Part shown: positions 51,070 through 59,963 of the stretch, one piece after another | Numbering within the stretch: the stretch's first letter is position 1 | Layout of the letters: each line of letters starts with the position of its first letter | Source: Sinorhizobium sp. B11 | GTDB taxonomy: Bacteria > Pseudomonadota > Alphaproteobacteria > Rhizobiales > Rhizobiaceae | Assembly: GCA_039725955.1 (NCBI GenBank) | Contig: CP091033.1 | Span: 372,001 to 436,000, forward strand | DNA length: 64,000 bases | Direction of reading: 5' to 3' | Notes under the pieces: model-generated | What the model was told of the DNA's origin: nothing | Database searches by the model: none | The model's input: only the letters and a program-made list of their open reading frames with translations | Program-made: the position numbers and the translations under genes

Positions 51070-53793
51070 CTAGGCGATGGGGCGCTGCCGGGCTGCGGTC
51101 TTCACTGCGCGGTCGAGCGCTGAAGTGGTAAAGGGCTTTGGCAGCAGCACGGAACCGGAAAAGCGGTTCGCATCCGGCAGATTGCTGTTGCCGGTCGCAA
51201 AGACGAGGCCGACCGAAGGGAACGCTTCGCGCGCCAGCGCTGCGAAGGCTGGGCCGGACATGCCCGGAAGGCCGACATCGGCAACAATGATATCTATATT
51301 CGTATCGATGCCGCGCAGGAGTTCGATGCCCTGTTCGCCGCTGTCGGCTTCGATTACATCATAACCGAGATCCTGCAGTATTTCGGCAGTGTCCATGCGG
51401 ATGAAAGTATCATCCTCCACCAGCAGAAGCTTCAGCCTGGCCTGGACGATGCCGCGGGGCTGTCCGCCGCCCGGCAAGGGCACCGGGTTGGTCTGGCGCC
51501 GTTGCGCCTGATTGGCGAGAACGTGGCGAACTTTCCGCGCCAAGGCTTCCCGTGTGTAGGGCTTTGAAAGGAGTTCAAGGCCGGGATCGAGGCGGCCGCC
51601 GTGGACGATCGAGTTTTCGCTATAGCCCGACGTATAAAGCACTGCGACATTGGGCAGGCGCTCGCGGGCCATGCGCGCGAGCTCCGGGCTTTTCAACGAA
51701 CCAGGCATGACGACATCGGTAAAGAGCAGGTCGATATGCGCTCCGCTCTCGATCACGGTCAGCGCGCTCTGTGCGTCCTTGGCTTTCAGCACGTAATATC
51801 CGAGATCGGTCAGCATCTCGACCACAGTTGCGCGCACACCCTCATCGTCTTCGGCGACCAGAACCGTCTCGGTGCCGCCGGTCGCCGGAGCATTGTCGCC
51901 GTTGGCGATCCGGTCCTCGCTTTGGAATGAGCGGGGAAGATAGAGCTTCACCGTCGTGCCTTCGCCGACTTCGCTATAGATCTTCACATGGCCACCGGAC
52001 TGCTTGGCAAAACCGTAGACCATGGAGAGGCCGAGACCGGTGCCCTTGCCCTCCGGCTTGGTGGAGAAGAACGGTTCGAAAGCCTGCTCGATGATCTCGG
52101 GTGGCATGCCTGAGCCTGTATCGGTGACGGCGAGTACCACATATTGGCCAGGCGCGACTTCCGGATGGGTACGGCTGTAGGAATCGTCCAGAAAGGCGTT
52201 TCCAACCTCGACCGTGAGCTTGCCCGCGCTGTTCATTGCATCGCGTGAATTGATCGCAAGGTTCAGCAGCGCGTTTTCAATCTGTATCGGATCGGCAAGA
52301 CTGTTCCAGAGGCCACCGGAAACCATGGTCTCCACCTCGATTTCCTCGCCGAGCGCGCGGCGCAGCATGTCATCCATCGCAGAGACGAGGCGACCGATAT
52401 TGACGACCTTTGGCTCCAAAGGCTGGCGGCGGCCGAAGGCGAGAAGCTGGCTGGCCAGCCGCGATCCGCGCTCGACGGCGGACAGCGCGTTGGAGATACG
52501 CTCTTTGGCTCGGCCGTTGGTCGTCACATCCTTGCCGAGAAGCTGGAGATTGCCCGAAATAACCTGCAGCAGGTTGTTGAAGTCGTGCGCGACGCCGCCA
52601 GTGAGCTTGCCGATCGATTCCATCTTCTGCGCCTGCTGCAAAGCCGCCTCGGCCTGCTGGCGTTCGAGAATTTCGGTAGCAACACGAACCTCAAGCGTTT
52701 CGTTCAGCTTGCGGAGTTGGTCCTCGGCCTCACGGCGTTGGGCAATTTCGACCCCGGCCGCGCGGATGAGCCGGGCATTGTCGATTGCGACGGCGGACTG
52801 GCCGGCCAGGCTGATGAGGCTTGCCTCGGCAGCATCCGAAAAACGACCGGGCTGGCTATGACCGAAGAAAAGGCCGCCAATGACGCTGCCATCGCGGGAC
52901 TTTACGGGTACGGCGAGATAGCTGCGCACAGGAAGGTGGCCGCTCGGCATGCCGGAATAGGGCGCATTCTGCCCGTAGCGTGGATCAAGCAGGATATCGT
53001 CGGATCGAACGACGCCTTCGCCGCCGAAAGTCGGTGCGAAGACTTTGGTGTTGCGCGGCATCGGAAACTTGTCGAAATGTTTGCGATCGACACCCGACAG
53101 CGCGTAAAGCATATAACTGCCGCCTTCGCCGTCATCGACATTGTAGAAAAAGGCGCCGAACTCAGCAGCCGTCAACGCCACTCCTGCATCGACGGCGATC
53201 TGCGTCAGGCGGTCGACATTGAGCTCGGCCGTGATTGCCGAGCCGGCGCGATTGACGACGGCGAGTGTTGCGGATTTTTCCTGCGCTTCATCCAACGCAA
53301 GGCGCTCCCGGCGCTTTGCGAGTACCTGATCCGTCACTTCCATGGTCGCGCAGAGAATGCCGGCTACCTTGCCGTCGTCGTCCCGCAGCGGCGTGTATGA
53401 AAAAGTGAACCAGGTATCTTCCGTCTGCCCCTCGCGCCGCATGGGAACGTGCAGTTCCTTGTAGAGCTGCGACTGGCCGTTTAGCGTGGCCTTCACAATC
53501 GGTTCGAATTGCGGCCAGATATCCGACCAAACTTGCTGAAACGGCCTTCCGAGGGCGGCAGGATGCCGTTCGGGAAAAATCGCGACATAGGCGTCGTTAT
53601 AAATAAAAGCGAGTTCGGGACCCCAGGCGACAAATTTCGGCTGGCGGGAATTTACAACCATTTCCGCAATATGTCGGAGGGAACTTGGCCATGCTTCAAC
53701 TGATCCGACGCCGGCTGCATCCAAACCATTCCGGCGCAACAAATTTCCGATTTCGCTATCGCCTCCCGGCCAGCGGCTCCCCACCCGTGCCAT
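51070..53793 (-). CDS. Hybrid sensor histidine kinase (PAS-GAF-HisKA-HATPase-REC-REC)
   Basis: 907 residues from ATG 53793; the preceding TTG is also in frame. A PAS domain (~40-165, [20 protein letters not shown]) is followed by a GAF domain (~190-345), a coiled-coil linker, the phospho-acceptor motif [21 protein letters not shown], the ATPase core ([51 protein letters not shown]) and two receiver domains ([10 protein letters not shown] and [14 protein letters not shown]). No membrane helices are seen, so it is cytosolic and may sense light, redox or a small ligand. No EcfG-type promoter is seen upstream. Such kinases feed the general stress response in related bacteria, which fits the neighbourhood by inference only. 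Confidence 0.9.
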   Translation of the reverse strand: MARVGSRWPGGDSEIGNLLRRNGLDAAGVGSVEAWPSSLRHIAEMVVNSRQPKFVAWGPELAFIYNDAYVAIFPERHPAALGRPFQQVWSDIWPQFEPIVKATLNGQSQLYKELHVPMRREGQTEDTWFTFSYTPLRDDDGKVAGILCATMEVTDQVLAKRRERLALDEAQEKSATLAVVNRAGSAITAELNVDRLTQIAVDAGVALTAAEFGAFFYNVDDGEGGSYMLYALSGVDRKHFDKFPMPRNTKVFAPTFGGEGVVRSDDILLDPRYGQNAPYSGMPSGHLPVRSYLAVPVKSRDGSVIGGLFFGHSQPGRFSDAAEASLISLAGQSAVAIDNARLIRAAGVEIAQRREAEDQLRKLNETLEVRVATEILERQQAEAALQQAQKMESIGKLTGGVAHDFNNLLQVISGNLQLLGKDVTTNGRAKERISNALSAVERGSRLASQLLAFGRRQPLEPKVVNIGRLVSAMDDMLRRALGEEIEVETMVSGGLWNSLADPIQIENALLNLAINSRDAMNSAGKLTVEVGNAFLDDSYSRTHPEVAPGQYVVLAVTDTGSGMPPEIIEQAFEPFFSTKPEGKGTGLGLSMVYGFAKQSGGHVKIYSEVGEGTTVKLYLPRSFQSEDRIANGDNAPATGGTETVLVAEDDEGVRATVVEMLTDLGYYVLKAKDAQSALTVIESGAHIDLLFTDVVMPGSLKSPELARMARERLPNVAVLYTSGYSENSIVHGGRLDPGLELLSKPYTREALARKVRHVLANQAQRRQTNPVPLPGGGQPRGIVQARLKLLLVEDDTFIRMDTAEILQDLGYDVIEADSGEQGIELLRGIDTNIDIIVADVGLPGMSGPAFAALAREAFPSVGLVFATGNSNLPDANRFSGSVLLPKPFTTSALDRAVKTAARQRPIA

Positions 53794-53925
53794 CAAAAAT
53801 CGCTTTCATTCCTCATCCGCCGGTCCATGGCAAAATAGAGGCGTCGATCACGAGGGAAAGAGCAAGCTGAAAATATCGTTAATCGGATAGGTGCCGAATA
53901 CTTTCAATGAGATCGTTTATATTTG

Positions 53926-54105
53926 TTATTCTTGATCCAGCTTTCGAGAGGTAATGAAAGCGCGGCTTAGCGCAAAGGAACGAAGCTCACTCGGTTTGCG
54001 CGGATCGCGAAAAAAAACGCCGACAATATTGTCGACGAAAAGGATAAGTCCCAGCGCGAAACCGATGTAAAGCACCGCAGCGATGAGAAGAAGCGACATC
54101 TCCAT
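53926..54105 (-). CDS. Small single-helix membrane protein
   Basis: 59 residues from ATG 54105, or 57 from ATG 54099 with GAGGG upstream. MSLLLIAAVLYIGFALGLIL is one membrane helix, followed by FVDNIVGVFFRDPRKPSELR and a short basic tail. It is not a family I recognise. It lies 3 bp behind a 25-codon reading frame and downstream of an EcfG-type promoter, so it is probably a stress-induced membrane peptide. Confidence 0.6.
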   Translation of the reverse strand: MEMSLLLIAAVLYIGFALGLILFVDNIVGVFFRDPRKPSELRSFALSRAFITSRKLDQE

Positions 54106-54108
54106 CCC

Positions 54109-54186
54109 TCACACCGAAGCTGGAAAACCGCAGCCGGAAACCGCGGGAATAGGGATGATGAGGAGATGGGCTAAACGGCGGGTCAT
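54109..54186 (-). CDS. Possible 25-residue lipoprotein-like peptide
   Basis: ATG 54186 has an AGGGAA ribosome site at good spacing and is about 24 bp below the -10 of an EcfG-type promoter. The peptide begins MTRRLAHLLIIPIPAVSGCG: two arginines, a hydrophobic run, then AVSGC, which resembles a lipobox. It is much shorter than an entericidin (~45 residues), so it may be a truncated entericidin, a leader peptide for the next gene, or chance. Confidence 0.35.
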   Translation of the reverse strand: MTRRLAHLLIIPIPAVSGCGFPASV

Positions 54187-54209
54187 GACGACTTCCCTGT
54201 TTGCCCATA

Positions 54210-54234
54210 AACAGCCGGGAAATACTCTTGTTCC
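54210..54234 (-). promoter_or_regulatory. EcfG-type promoter of the small membrane-protein unit
   Basis: On the minus strand: GGAAC (54234-54230), 16 bp, TGTT (54213-54210). It precedes the 25-codon frame at 54186 and the membrane protein at 54105. Confidence 0.6.
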
Positions 54235-54379
54235 CCGTTTCGAGGGGCGGACGCAGCTTTTTTAAAGAGCTGTCCAGACGGACGTTTCATTCGGCTTGTG
54301 GTCACCCCCGCACAGAAGCTGGCGCTTCATGACCTTATTAGCGCGCAACTAATTCAAACTTATGACAAAAAAAGCCAAG

Positions 54380-54398
54380 GGGCGCCGTGAAGGCGCCC
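54380..54398. terminator. Intrinsic terminator after the DUF2934 gene
   Basis: GGGCGCC, five-base loop, GGCGCCC, with TTTTT on the plus side and CTTGGCTTTTTTT on the minus side. It lies 29 bp past the DUF2934 stop on the minus strand and can act in both directions. Confidence 0.75.
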
Positions 54399-54426
54399 TT
54401 TTTCATCAACATCTGAAGATTTCTCT

Positions 54427-54759
54427 TCAGGAAGCCGACTTGCGTACGGCCGTCCGCTTTGAGGCCGGCTTGATGATGCCGTTCGTCTTCGTGCTTGCCG
54501 CCGCCCGTTTGGCAGGTTTCTTGGCTTCGCCATCATTCGTGATCTCGGCTGCTGCCGGTGCCTGCGTCTTGGCTGCCGCGGCCCGCTTCGCCCGAGGTTT
54601 CACTTCCTTGCCGTTTGGAGATTTTGATACCCCCTTGAGCGCATCATGCTCAGCCCTTGCTTTTTCCCAATGGATGGAATCCCTTCCCGTCGGGTGTCCC
54701 TCTTCTTCCCAGAGGGCATATGCACGTTTTTGTATCCACTCATCCCGAGTTTCTGCCAT
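54427..54759 (-). CDS. DUF2934 family protein
   Basis: 110 residues. The N-terminal module AETRDEWIQKRAYALWEEEGHPTGRDSIHWEKARAEHDAL is DUF2934, a helical domain common in rhizobia. The C-terminal 60 residues are an Ala/Lys-rich tail (KPRAKRAAAAKTQAPAAAE, KKPAKRAAASTK) resembling histone-H1-like DNA-binding tails. A role in nucleoid protection is inference. Promoter at 54793-54817. Confidence 0.85.
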   Translation of the reverse strand: MAETRDEWIQKRAYALWEEEGHPTGRDSIHWEKARAEHDALKGVSKSPNGKEVKPRAKRAAAAKTQAPAAAEITNDGEAKKPAKRAAASTKTNGIIKPASKRTAVRKSAS

Positions 54760-54792
54760 CGCTGATCTCCAGTCACAACATGCCGTCGTCCG

Positions 54793-54817
54793 AACGCGAT
54801 ACTATTGAAAAGGTTCC
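54793..54817 (-). promoter_or_regulatory. EcfG-type promoter of the DUF2934 gene
   Basis: On the minus strand: GGAAC (54817-54813), 16 bp, CGTT (54796-54793), a full consensus match. The -10 is 34 bp before the ATG at 54759. Confidence 0.8.
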
Positions 54818-54901
54818 AGACTATCGGGCCGGTTTCAAGTGGATTTGCCAAGTAAATCGGGAATATTTTTGCGTTGCAATATTTATAGGCAATAACTCGT
54901 T

Positions 54902-55543
54902 CTAGTTGCCTTGATATTGAACAGCGTGGCGCAGATCCGCGATGAAATTCGCGCGCTGGCGCGCGATATCCTCATCATCGCGGATCCTCAGGAGGAAGGA
55001 AGGGTGGATAGTGACGAGAACCGGCGGATGGTTCTCCGGCGTGAGGATGTGACCGCGCTCGGGCGTCAGCTTCACCTTCGGGCCGAGAAGAGAGTAAAGC
55101 GCCGTCGCACCAAGTGCGACGACGAGATGCGGCCTCACAAGATTGATTTCGGCGCCAAGCCACCAGGAGCAGCGCTGGATCTCCCCCGCATTGGGTTTCG
55201 AATGCAGGCGGCGCTTGCCGCGAGGCTCGAACTTGAAGTGCTTGACCGCATTGGTGACGTAGCATCGCGAGCGCTCGAGCCCGGCCTCCTCGAGGCAGAT
55301 GTCGAGCAGGCGTCCGGCAGGGCCGACGAAAGGGCGGCCTGCAATATCCTCCTTGTCGCCAGGTTGTTCGCCGACGAGCATGATGTCGGCCTTCTGCGAT
55401 CCCTCGCCGAAGACGAGCTGGGTTGCGTTCTTGTAGAGTTCGCAGCGTGTGCAGCCTTGCGCTTGATGTTCAAGTTGGTCGAGGCTGGCGGCGTCGGCGC
55501 TTTCAAGCGTGAAGGCAGGGCCAAATTTCGATGCGATGTTCAT
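54902..55543 (-). CDS. UdgX-type uracil-DNA glycosylase / uracil-DNA binding protein
   Basis: 213 residues. Motif 1 is VGEQPGDKEDIAGRPFVGPAGRLLD and the specific loop FEPRGKRRLHSKPNAGEI carries the KRR(I/L)H sequence whose histidine, in UdgX, becomes covalently linked to DNA at the excised uracil. Motif 2 is VTIHPSFLLR. Cysteines in CTRC, SRCYVTN and QRCSWW fit the [4Fe-4S] cluster of family 4-type enzymes. It probably protects or repairs uracil in DNA under stress; an EcfG-type promoter lies just upstream. Confidence 0.88.
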   Translation of the reverse strand: MNIASKFGPAFTLESADAASLDQLEHQAQGCTRCELYKNATQLVFGEGSQKADIMLVGEQPGDKEDIAGRPFVGPAGRLLDICLEEAGLERSRCYVTNAVKHFKFEPRGKRRLHSKPNAGEIQRCSWWLGAEINLVRPHLVVALGATALYSLLGPKVKLTPERGHILTPENHPPVLVTIHPSFLLRIRDDEDIARQRANFIADLRHAVQYQGN

Positions 55544-55570
55544 GGCGGCAATCTCTTGGCTTCCACTCTT

Positions 55571-55595
55571 AACCGGTCACGCAACCGATTGTTCC
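55571..55595 (-). promoter_or_regulatory. EcfG-type promoter of the UdgX gene
   Basis: On the minus strand: GGAAC (55595-55591), 16 bp, GGTT (55574-55571). The -10 is 28 bp before the ATG at 55543. Confidence 0.65.
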
Positions 55596-55660
55596 TGCCT
55601 GTTCGGAACAACCCGGGGCCTCAGGAATTTGGTGCTGACTGGAACCATACGGGGTGAGGG

Positions 55661-57490
55661 ATGAGCCAGATCTCAAAGAACGGAACGAACATGGAAAGCA
55701 CCGGGTGCTGGGGCGCAGAGTTGCTGGCGGACGGGAGCGCACATTTTCGTCTCTGGGCGCCGAGCGAGAATGCGATTTCGCTGCGCCATCGTGGCCGGGA
55801 TATTCCGATGCATGATGCTGGAGACGGCTGGCTCGAGGCGACTGTGACGAAAGCCGTCGCCGGTGACGAGTACATGTTCGTCCTCTCGGATGGAAAAGCC
55901 GTCCCGGATCCAGCGTCGCGGGCGCAGGCTGGCAAGGTGGACGGCCCGTCGCTGATCGTCGATCCCCGCTACCAATGGCAAAATTCGCGCTGGCGCGGGC
56001 GCCCCTGGGAGGAGGCCGTGATCAGCGAAATCCATATCGGCGCCTTTACACCCGAGGGTACGTTCCGGGCGGCAGCGGAGAAACTGAAGCATCTTGCGCA
56101 AACCGGCATCACTGCGGTCGAAGTGATGCCGGTGGCGCAATTTGCCGGTAATCACGGCTGGGGTTACGACGGCGTGCTGCAGTACGCGCCGCATTCCGCT
56201 TATGGGACGCCTGGCGATTTCAAGGCTTTCATCGACGCGGCACATGGGCTCGGCCTCATGGTGCTGCTCGACGTCGTCTACAATCATTTTGGACCCGAGG
56301 GTAATTACCTGCAGACATATGCGCCCGGCTTCTTCCATAAGGATCGGCAAACGCCCTGGGGTGCGGCGATCGATTTCGGTCAGGAACCGGTGCGGCGCTT
56401 TTTCATCGAGAACGCACTCTACTGGATCGGTGAATTCCGGCTGGACGGGCTCAGGCTCGATGCCGTCGAGCAAATCCACGATACCTCCGGAAAGCATGTG
56501 CTCTTAGCGATTGCGGAAGAAGTGAAAGCTGCTTTCGCCGACAGGCAGGTTCATCTGGTCGTCGAAGACCAACGCAATCTCGTGGAACTGCTTGTCCGCG
56601 ACGAGACCGGCGCTCCCAAAGCCTACAAGGCCGAATGGAATGATGATTTTCATCATGTGGCCCACATCATCGCGACCGACGAAACCATCGGTCACTACAA
56701 GCCTTTCGCCGATCAGCTCTGGCAAAAGCTTCGCCTCGCGCTCCAGCACGGCTTCATTTATCCCGATCGAACCGATCGGCCGGAGCTACCCGTTGGCGAA
56801 CGCCGCTACCTGCCGCCGACGGCCTTTGTCGATTTCCTGCAGAACCACGACCAGATCGGAAACCGTGCGTTCGGCGAACGGCTGGTGAGCCTTTCCGATC
56901 CCGAGATGCTGGACGCGTTGACCGCGATCCTCCTGCTTTCACCTCATATTCCCTTTCTCTTCATGGGGGAGGAGTACGGGGAGAGGCGGCCCTTCTATTT
57001 CTTCACCGACTACACGGGCGAACTCGCCAAGATAGTCCGCGAGGGTCGCATGGCGGAAGCCGAGGGTTTCGGCGGATTGAAGGCCGGCAGAAGCGTGGCC
57101 GATCTGCCTGATCCAAATGCGCCTTCGACCTTCGAAAATTCAAAACTCGACTGGCAACGGCGGGAGAACGAAGAGGGTCGGAAAAGCCTGGCTTTCGTCG
57201 CCGAACTCCTGAAGTTGCGCAAGACCTATATCGTGCCGCTGCTGCGGCAAAACTGGGCCATCGAGAGCGGTGTGCTCGAAGCGCCCGAAGGGGCGGTCGC
57301 CGTCTGGTGGAAGTTTGCCAACCTGACGCTGGCGCTCCGCGCCAATTTGTCAGGGCAGGCACTGGTCCTGCCGTCAATCGCGGGAACTGTGATCTACGAG
57401 CACTACGGCCGGGAAGCAAAGCCTGCCGAGAACGGCGCGCTGCCGCCCCATTCGGTTGTCTTTGCCATAGATATTGAGCCGGCAAATTAA
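55661..57490 (+). CDS. treZ: Malto-oligosyltrehalose trehalohydrolase (GH13_10)
   Basis: 609 residues. An N-terminal CBM48-like domain (CWGAELLADGSAHFRLWAPSENAISL) precedes a GH13 barrel: LMVLLDVVYNHFGPEGNYL, LDGLRLDAVEQIHD with the nucleophile, LVVEDQRN with the acid/base Glu and VDFLQNHDQIGNRAFGER. It releases trehalose from maltooligosyltrehalose made by TreY. No treY lies in this window. It is divergent from the UdgX gene; no EcfG-type promoter is clear on its own strand. Confidence 0.93.
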   Translation: MSQISKNGTNMESTGCWGAELLADGSAHFRLWAPSENAISLRHRGRDIPMHDAGDGWLEATVTKAVAGDEYMFVLSDGKAVPDPASRAQAGKVDGPSLIVDPRYQWQNSRWRGRPWEEAVISEIHIGAFTPEGTFRAAAEKLKHLAQTGITAVEVMPVAQFAGNHGWGYDGVLQYAPHSAYGTPGDFKAFIDAAHGLGLMVLLDVVYNHFGPEGNYLQTYAPGFFHKDRQTPWGAAIDFGQEPVRRFFIENALYWIGEFRLDGLRLDAVEQIHDTSGKHVLLAIAEEVKAAFADRQVHLVVEDQRNLVELLVRDETGAPKAYKAEWNDDFHHVAHIIATDETIGHYKPFADQLWQKLRLALQHGFIYPDRTDRPELPVGERRYLPPTAFVDFLQNHDQIGNRAFGERLVSLSDPEMLDALTAILLLSPHIPFLFMGEEYGERRPFYFFTDYTGELAKIVREGRMAEAEGFGGLKAGRSVADLPDPNAPSTFENSKLDWQRRENEEGRKSLAFVAELLKLRKTYIVPLLRQNWAIESGVLEAPEGAVAVWWKFANLTLALRANLSGQALVLPSIAGTVIYEHYGREAKPAENGALPPHSVVFAIDIEPAN

Positions 57491-57566
57491 GCATCTGAAA
57501 AATTCGCGTCGTAAGCGAGCTTCGGACTGATTGAACGCAGGCCATTCGCGGCTATATGCTGTGGCG

Positions 57567-59030
57567 ATGTTTCAGCTGCTGTCGACCTATTGGCCGCATA
57601 TCCTCTTCGTCATCTCGATTGCCATGGGGGCAGCGGCGGCGATCCATGCCACCATGACCAAGGAAGAGGTCCGGGCTGCAACCGGCTGGGTGGGCGTCAT
57701 CATCCTCTCGCCGATCGTTGGCGCGCTGCTTTACATGATTGCCGGCATCAACCGTATCCGCCGCAAGTCGCTGAGCCTTCGGCGTGATGCGCTGCTGCCT
57801 GCCGCCGATCTGGACGAGCTCGAGAAATTCGACGCGGAGACTGAAGCCGTCATCAGCCAGTTCGGCCGGCGTTTTGCTGCCCTGCAGACGCTCGGCGATC
57901 GCGTTACGCGCTACCCGCTGACGACAGGCAATACGATCGACATGCTGGAAAACGGCGACGAAGCCTATGCAGCAATGAAGACGGTAATCGATGACGCGCA
58001 GAGCAGCATCCTGCTCGAAACCTATATCTTCGACCGCGACAGGATCGGGCTGCGCATCGCCGACGCGCTGATTGCAGCCGTCAGGCGCGGCGTGGAAGTG
58101 CGTGTACTGATCGACGCCGTCGGGGCACGCTATTCGGTGCCGAGCATTCTCGGGTACCTGAAGGAAGGGGGCGTCACCGTCGATGTCTTCAACGGCAATG
58201 TCATCATGGGGCTCAGGCTGCCCTATGCCAACCTGCGCACTCACCGCAAGATCCTGATCGCGGATGGAAAGACCGCGTTGACCGGCGGCATGAATATCCG
58301 CGAAGGCTTCAGCGAGGAGGCGGTCGGCGGGAGTTTTGCCCACGACACGCATTTCAGCGTCAGCGGCCCGGCGGTTGCCGATCTCTTCGACGTCGCGGCT
58401 GAGGATTGGCGTTTCACGACAGGCGAAGTCCTGAACGCGGAGGCTTGGCGCATCGATCGGCCAGAACGCAAGCGCGGCGATCCGGTCTTCATGCGTGTCG
58501 TCGCTTCCGGGCCGGACCGGAGCGTGGAGACGAACCACAAGATGCTGATGGGCGCCTTTTCCGTAGCGCGCCAGTCGATCCGGATCATGTCGCCTTACTT
58601 TTTGCCGGATCGGGAGCTGATCAGTGCGCTGGCAACAGCAGCCCGGCGTGGCGTGGAGGTCGATATCGTCGTGCCCGCCGCCAACAATCTCGTTCTGGTC
58701 GACCGGGCGATGACCGCGCAGTTCGACCAGATGGTCAGGAATTATTGCCGCATCTGGCGTTCGACCGGCAGCTTCAGCCATTCTAAGCTGCTCTCCATCG
58801 ATGGAACCTGGGCCTATGTCGGCTCCTCCAATCTCGATCCGCGCTCACTGCGGTTGAATTTCGAGGTGGATCTTGAAGTACTGAATGCGGGCTTTGCCGG
58901 CGAAATCGATGAGCGCATAGACGATGCCATCAAGTCCGCCACGCCCGTGACGCTTGAGGGGCTGTGGTCGCGGCCCTTCCTGGTGCGGCTTCTCGAAAAG
59001 GTGCTTTGGCTGGGTTCGCCGTATCTTTGA
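57567..59030 (+). CDS. cls: Cardiolipin synthase (phospholipase D family)
   Basis: 487 residues from ATG 57567. Two N-terminal membrane helices (WPHILFVISIAMGAAAAIHATM, WVGVIILSPIVGALLYMIAGI) anchor two PLD domains with HKD motifs THRKILIADGKTALTGGMN and SHSKLLSIDGTWAYVGSSN. It condenses phosphatidylglycerol molecules to cardiolipin in the inner membrane. The following EEP gene is 73 bp downstream on the same strand. Confidence 0.93.
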   Translation: MFQLLSTYWPHILFVISIAMGAAAAIHATMTKEEVRAATGWVGVIILSPIVGALLYMIAGINRIRRKSLSLRRDALLPAADLDELEKFDAETEAVISQFGRRFAALQTLGDRVTRYPLTTGNTIDMLENGDEAYAAMKTVIDDAQSSILLETYIFDRDRIGLRIADALIAAVRRGVEVRVLIDAVGARYSVPSILGYLKEGGVTVDVFNGNVIMGLRLPYANLRTHRKILIADGKTALTGGMNIREGFSEEAVGGSFAHDTHFSVSGPAVADLFDVAAEDWRFTTGEVLNAEAWRIDRPERKRGDPVFMRVVASGPDRSVETNHKMLMGAFSVARQSIRIMSPYFLPDRELISALATAARRGVEVDIVVPAANNLVLVDRAMTAQFDQMVRNYCRIWRSTGSFSHSKLLSIDGTWAYVGSSNLDPRSLRLNFEVDLEVLNAGFAGEIDERIDDAIKSATPVTLEGLWSRPFLVRLLEKVLWLGSPYL

Positions 59031-59103
59031 ACGAGTTTTCGTGATTGCGGCATGGCAAGTTTTATTGCGCTGCCTATAATCTGGGAAAAAAGCTTTTCGA
59101 GCA

Positions 59104-59949
59104 ATGGAGCCGGCGTTCCTTCCGATGCAAGCCAAAAAGAAAGACAGTCTCCCCGCCAGTATCATCGCTTCCATCAAGAACAGGAAGAAACGCGTCGAGA
59201 CCTGGCGTGCCGGGCTGAAGCCGCGCAGTGACGGAACGCTGATCGCCTCCTACAATGTCCATAAATGCGTCGGCACCGATCGACGCTTCGATCCGGAACG
59301 CACGAGCCGTGTCATCCATGAGATCGATGCCGATGTGATCGCCTTGCAGGAAGCCGATACGCGCTTCGGCGAGCGTACCGGCATTCTCGATCTCGCCCGG
59401 CTGGAGCGCGATACCGGGCTTGTTCCTGTTCCAATTTCAGGGGCTGTGAAAGCACATGGCTGGCACGGCAATGTGGTGCTCGTGCGAAAGGGCCTGGTGC
59501 ATGACGTGCATCAGGTGAAGCTGCCGGGCCTGGAGCCCCGTGGCGCACTGGTTGCGGAAATAGAGCTCGAATCTGGCGGCAAACTGCGCATCATTGCCGC
59601 CCATTTCGGGCTGCTGCGCCATTCGCGGGCACAACAGGCAAAGACGCTGGTCGATCTCATCAGCGACCGTCATGAAATGCCGACAATCCTGCTTGGCGAT
59701 CTCAACGAATGGCGGCTCGGTGACCGCTCGTCTCTTCACACCTTTCAGATGGCCTTCGGTCCGCTGCCGCCCGCCGTTCCGAGTTTTCCGGCCGGCTTGC
59801 CGGTCCTGGCGCTTGACCGCATCATTGCCAACCGGAAAGGGATCATCTCCGCAGTGGAGGTGCATGACACTCCGCTCGCCCGCATGGCGTCCGACCACCT
59901 GCCGATCAAGGCGGTGGTCGATCTGCAGCAGGAGCTGGCAAGGACCTGA
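59104..59949 (+). CDS. Endonuclease/exonuclease/phosphatase (EEP) family protein
   Basis: 281 residues. The EEP motifs are LIASYNVHKCVG, VIALQEADTRFGERTG with the metal-binding Glu, TILLGDLNEWRLGD and ASDHLPIKAVV with the catalytic His. Members cleave phosphodiester or phosphate-ester bonds in DNA, lipids or inositol phosphates. Its position behind cardiolipin synthase suggests a lipid or headgroup substrate. ATG 59125 is an alternative start. No signal peptide is seen. Confidence 0.87.
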   Translation: MEPAFLPMQAKKKDSLPASIIASIKNRKKRVETWRAGLKPRSDGTLIASYNVHKCVGTDRRFDPERTSRVIHEIDADVIALQEADTRFGERTGILDLARLERDTGLVPVPISGAVKAHGWHGNVVLVRKGLVHDVHQVKLPGLEPRGALVAEIELESGGKLRIIAAHFGLLRHSRAQQAKTLVDLISDRHEMPTILLGDLNEWRLGDRSSLHTFQMAFGPLPPAVPSFPAGLPVLALDRIIANRKGIISAVEVHDTPLARMASDHLPIKAVVDLQQELART

Positions 59950-59963
59950 AATCGTTCGGGCTT

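Noticed and set aside
53987..54208. 73-codon minus-strand frame starting at 54208
   Set aside because: Its composition (Arg, Ser, His, Phe, Pro mix) is typical of a shadow frame; the two frames at 54186 and 54105 in other phases have ribosome sites and hydrophobic, protein-like sequences.
55591..55620. EcfG-type promoter on the plus strand for treZ
   Set aside because: GGAAC occurs at 55604-55608 but no NGTT follows at 16-17 bp; the only good match in this gap points the other way, to the UdgX gene.
57552..58781. Minus-strand open frame of 409 codons opposite cardiolipin synthase
   Set aside because: The sense strand encodes both HKD motifs; the antisense translation has no recognisable domain.
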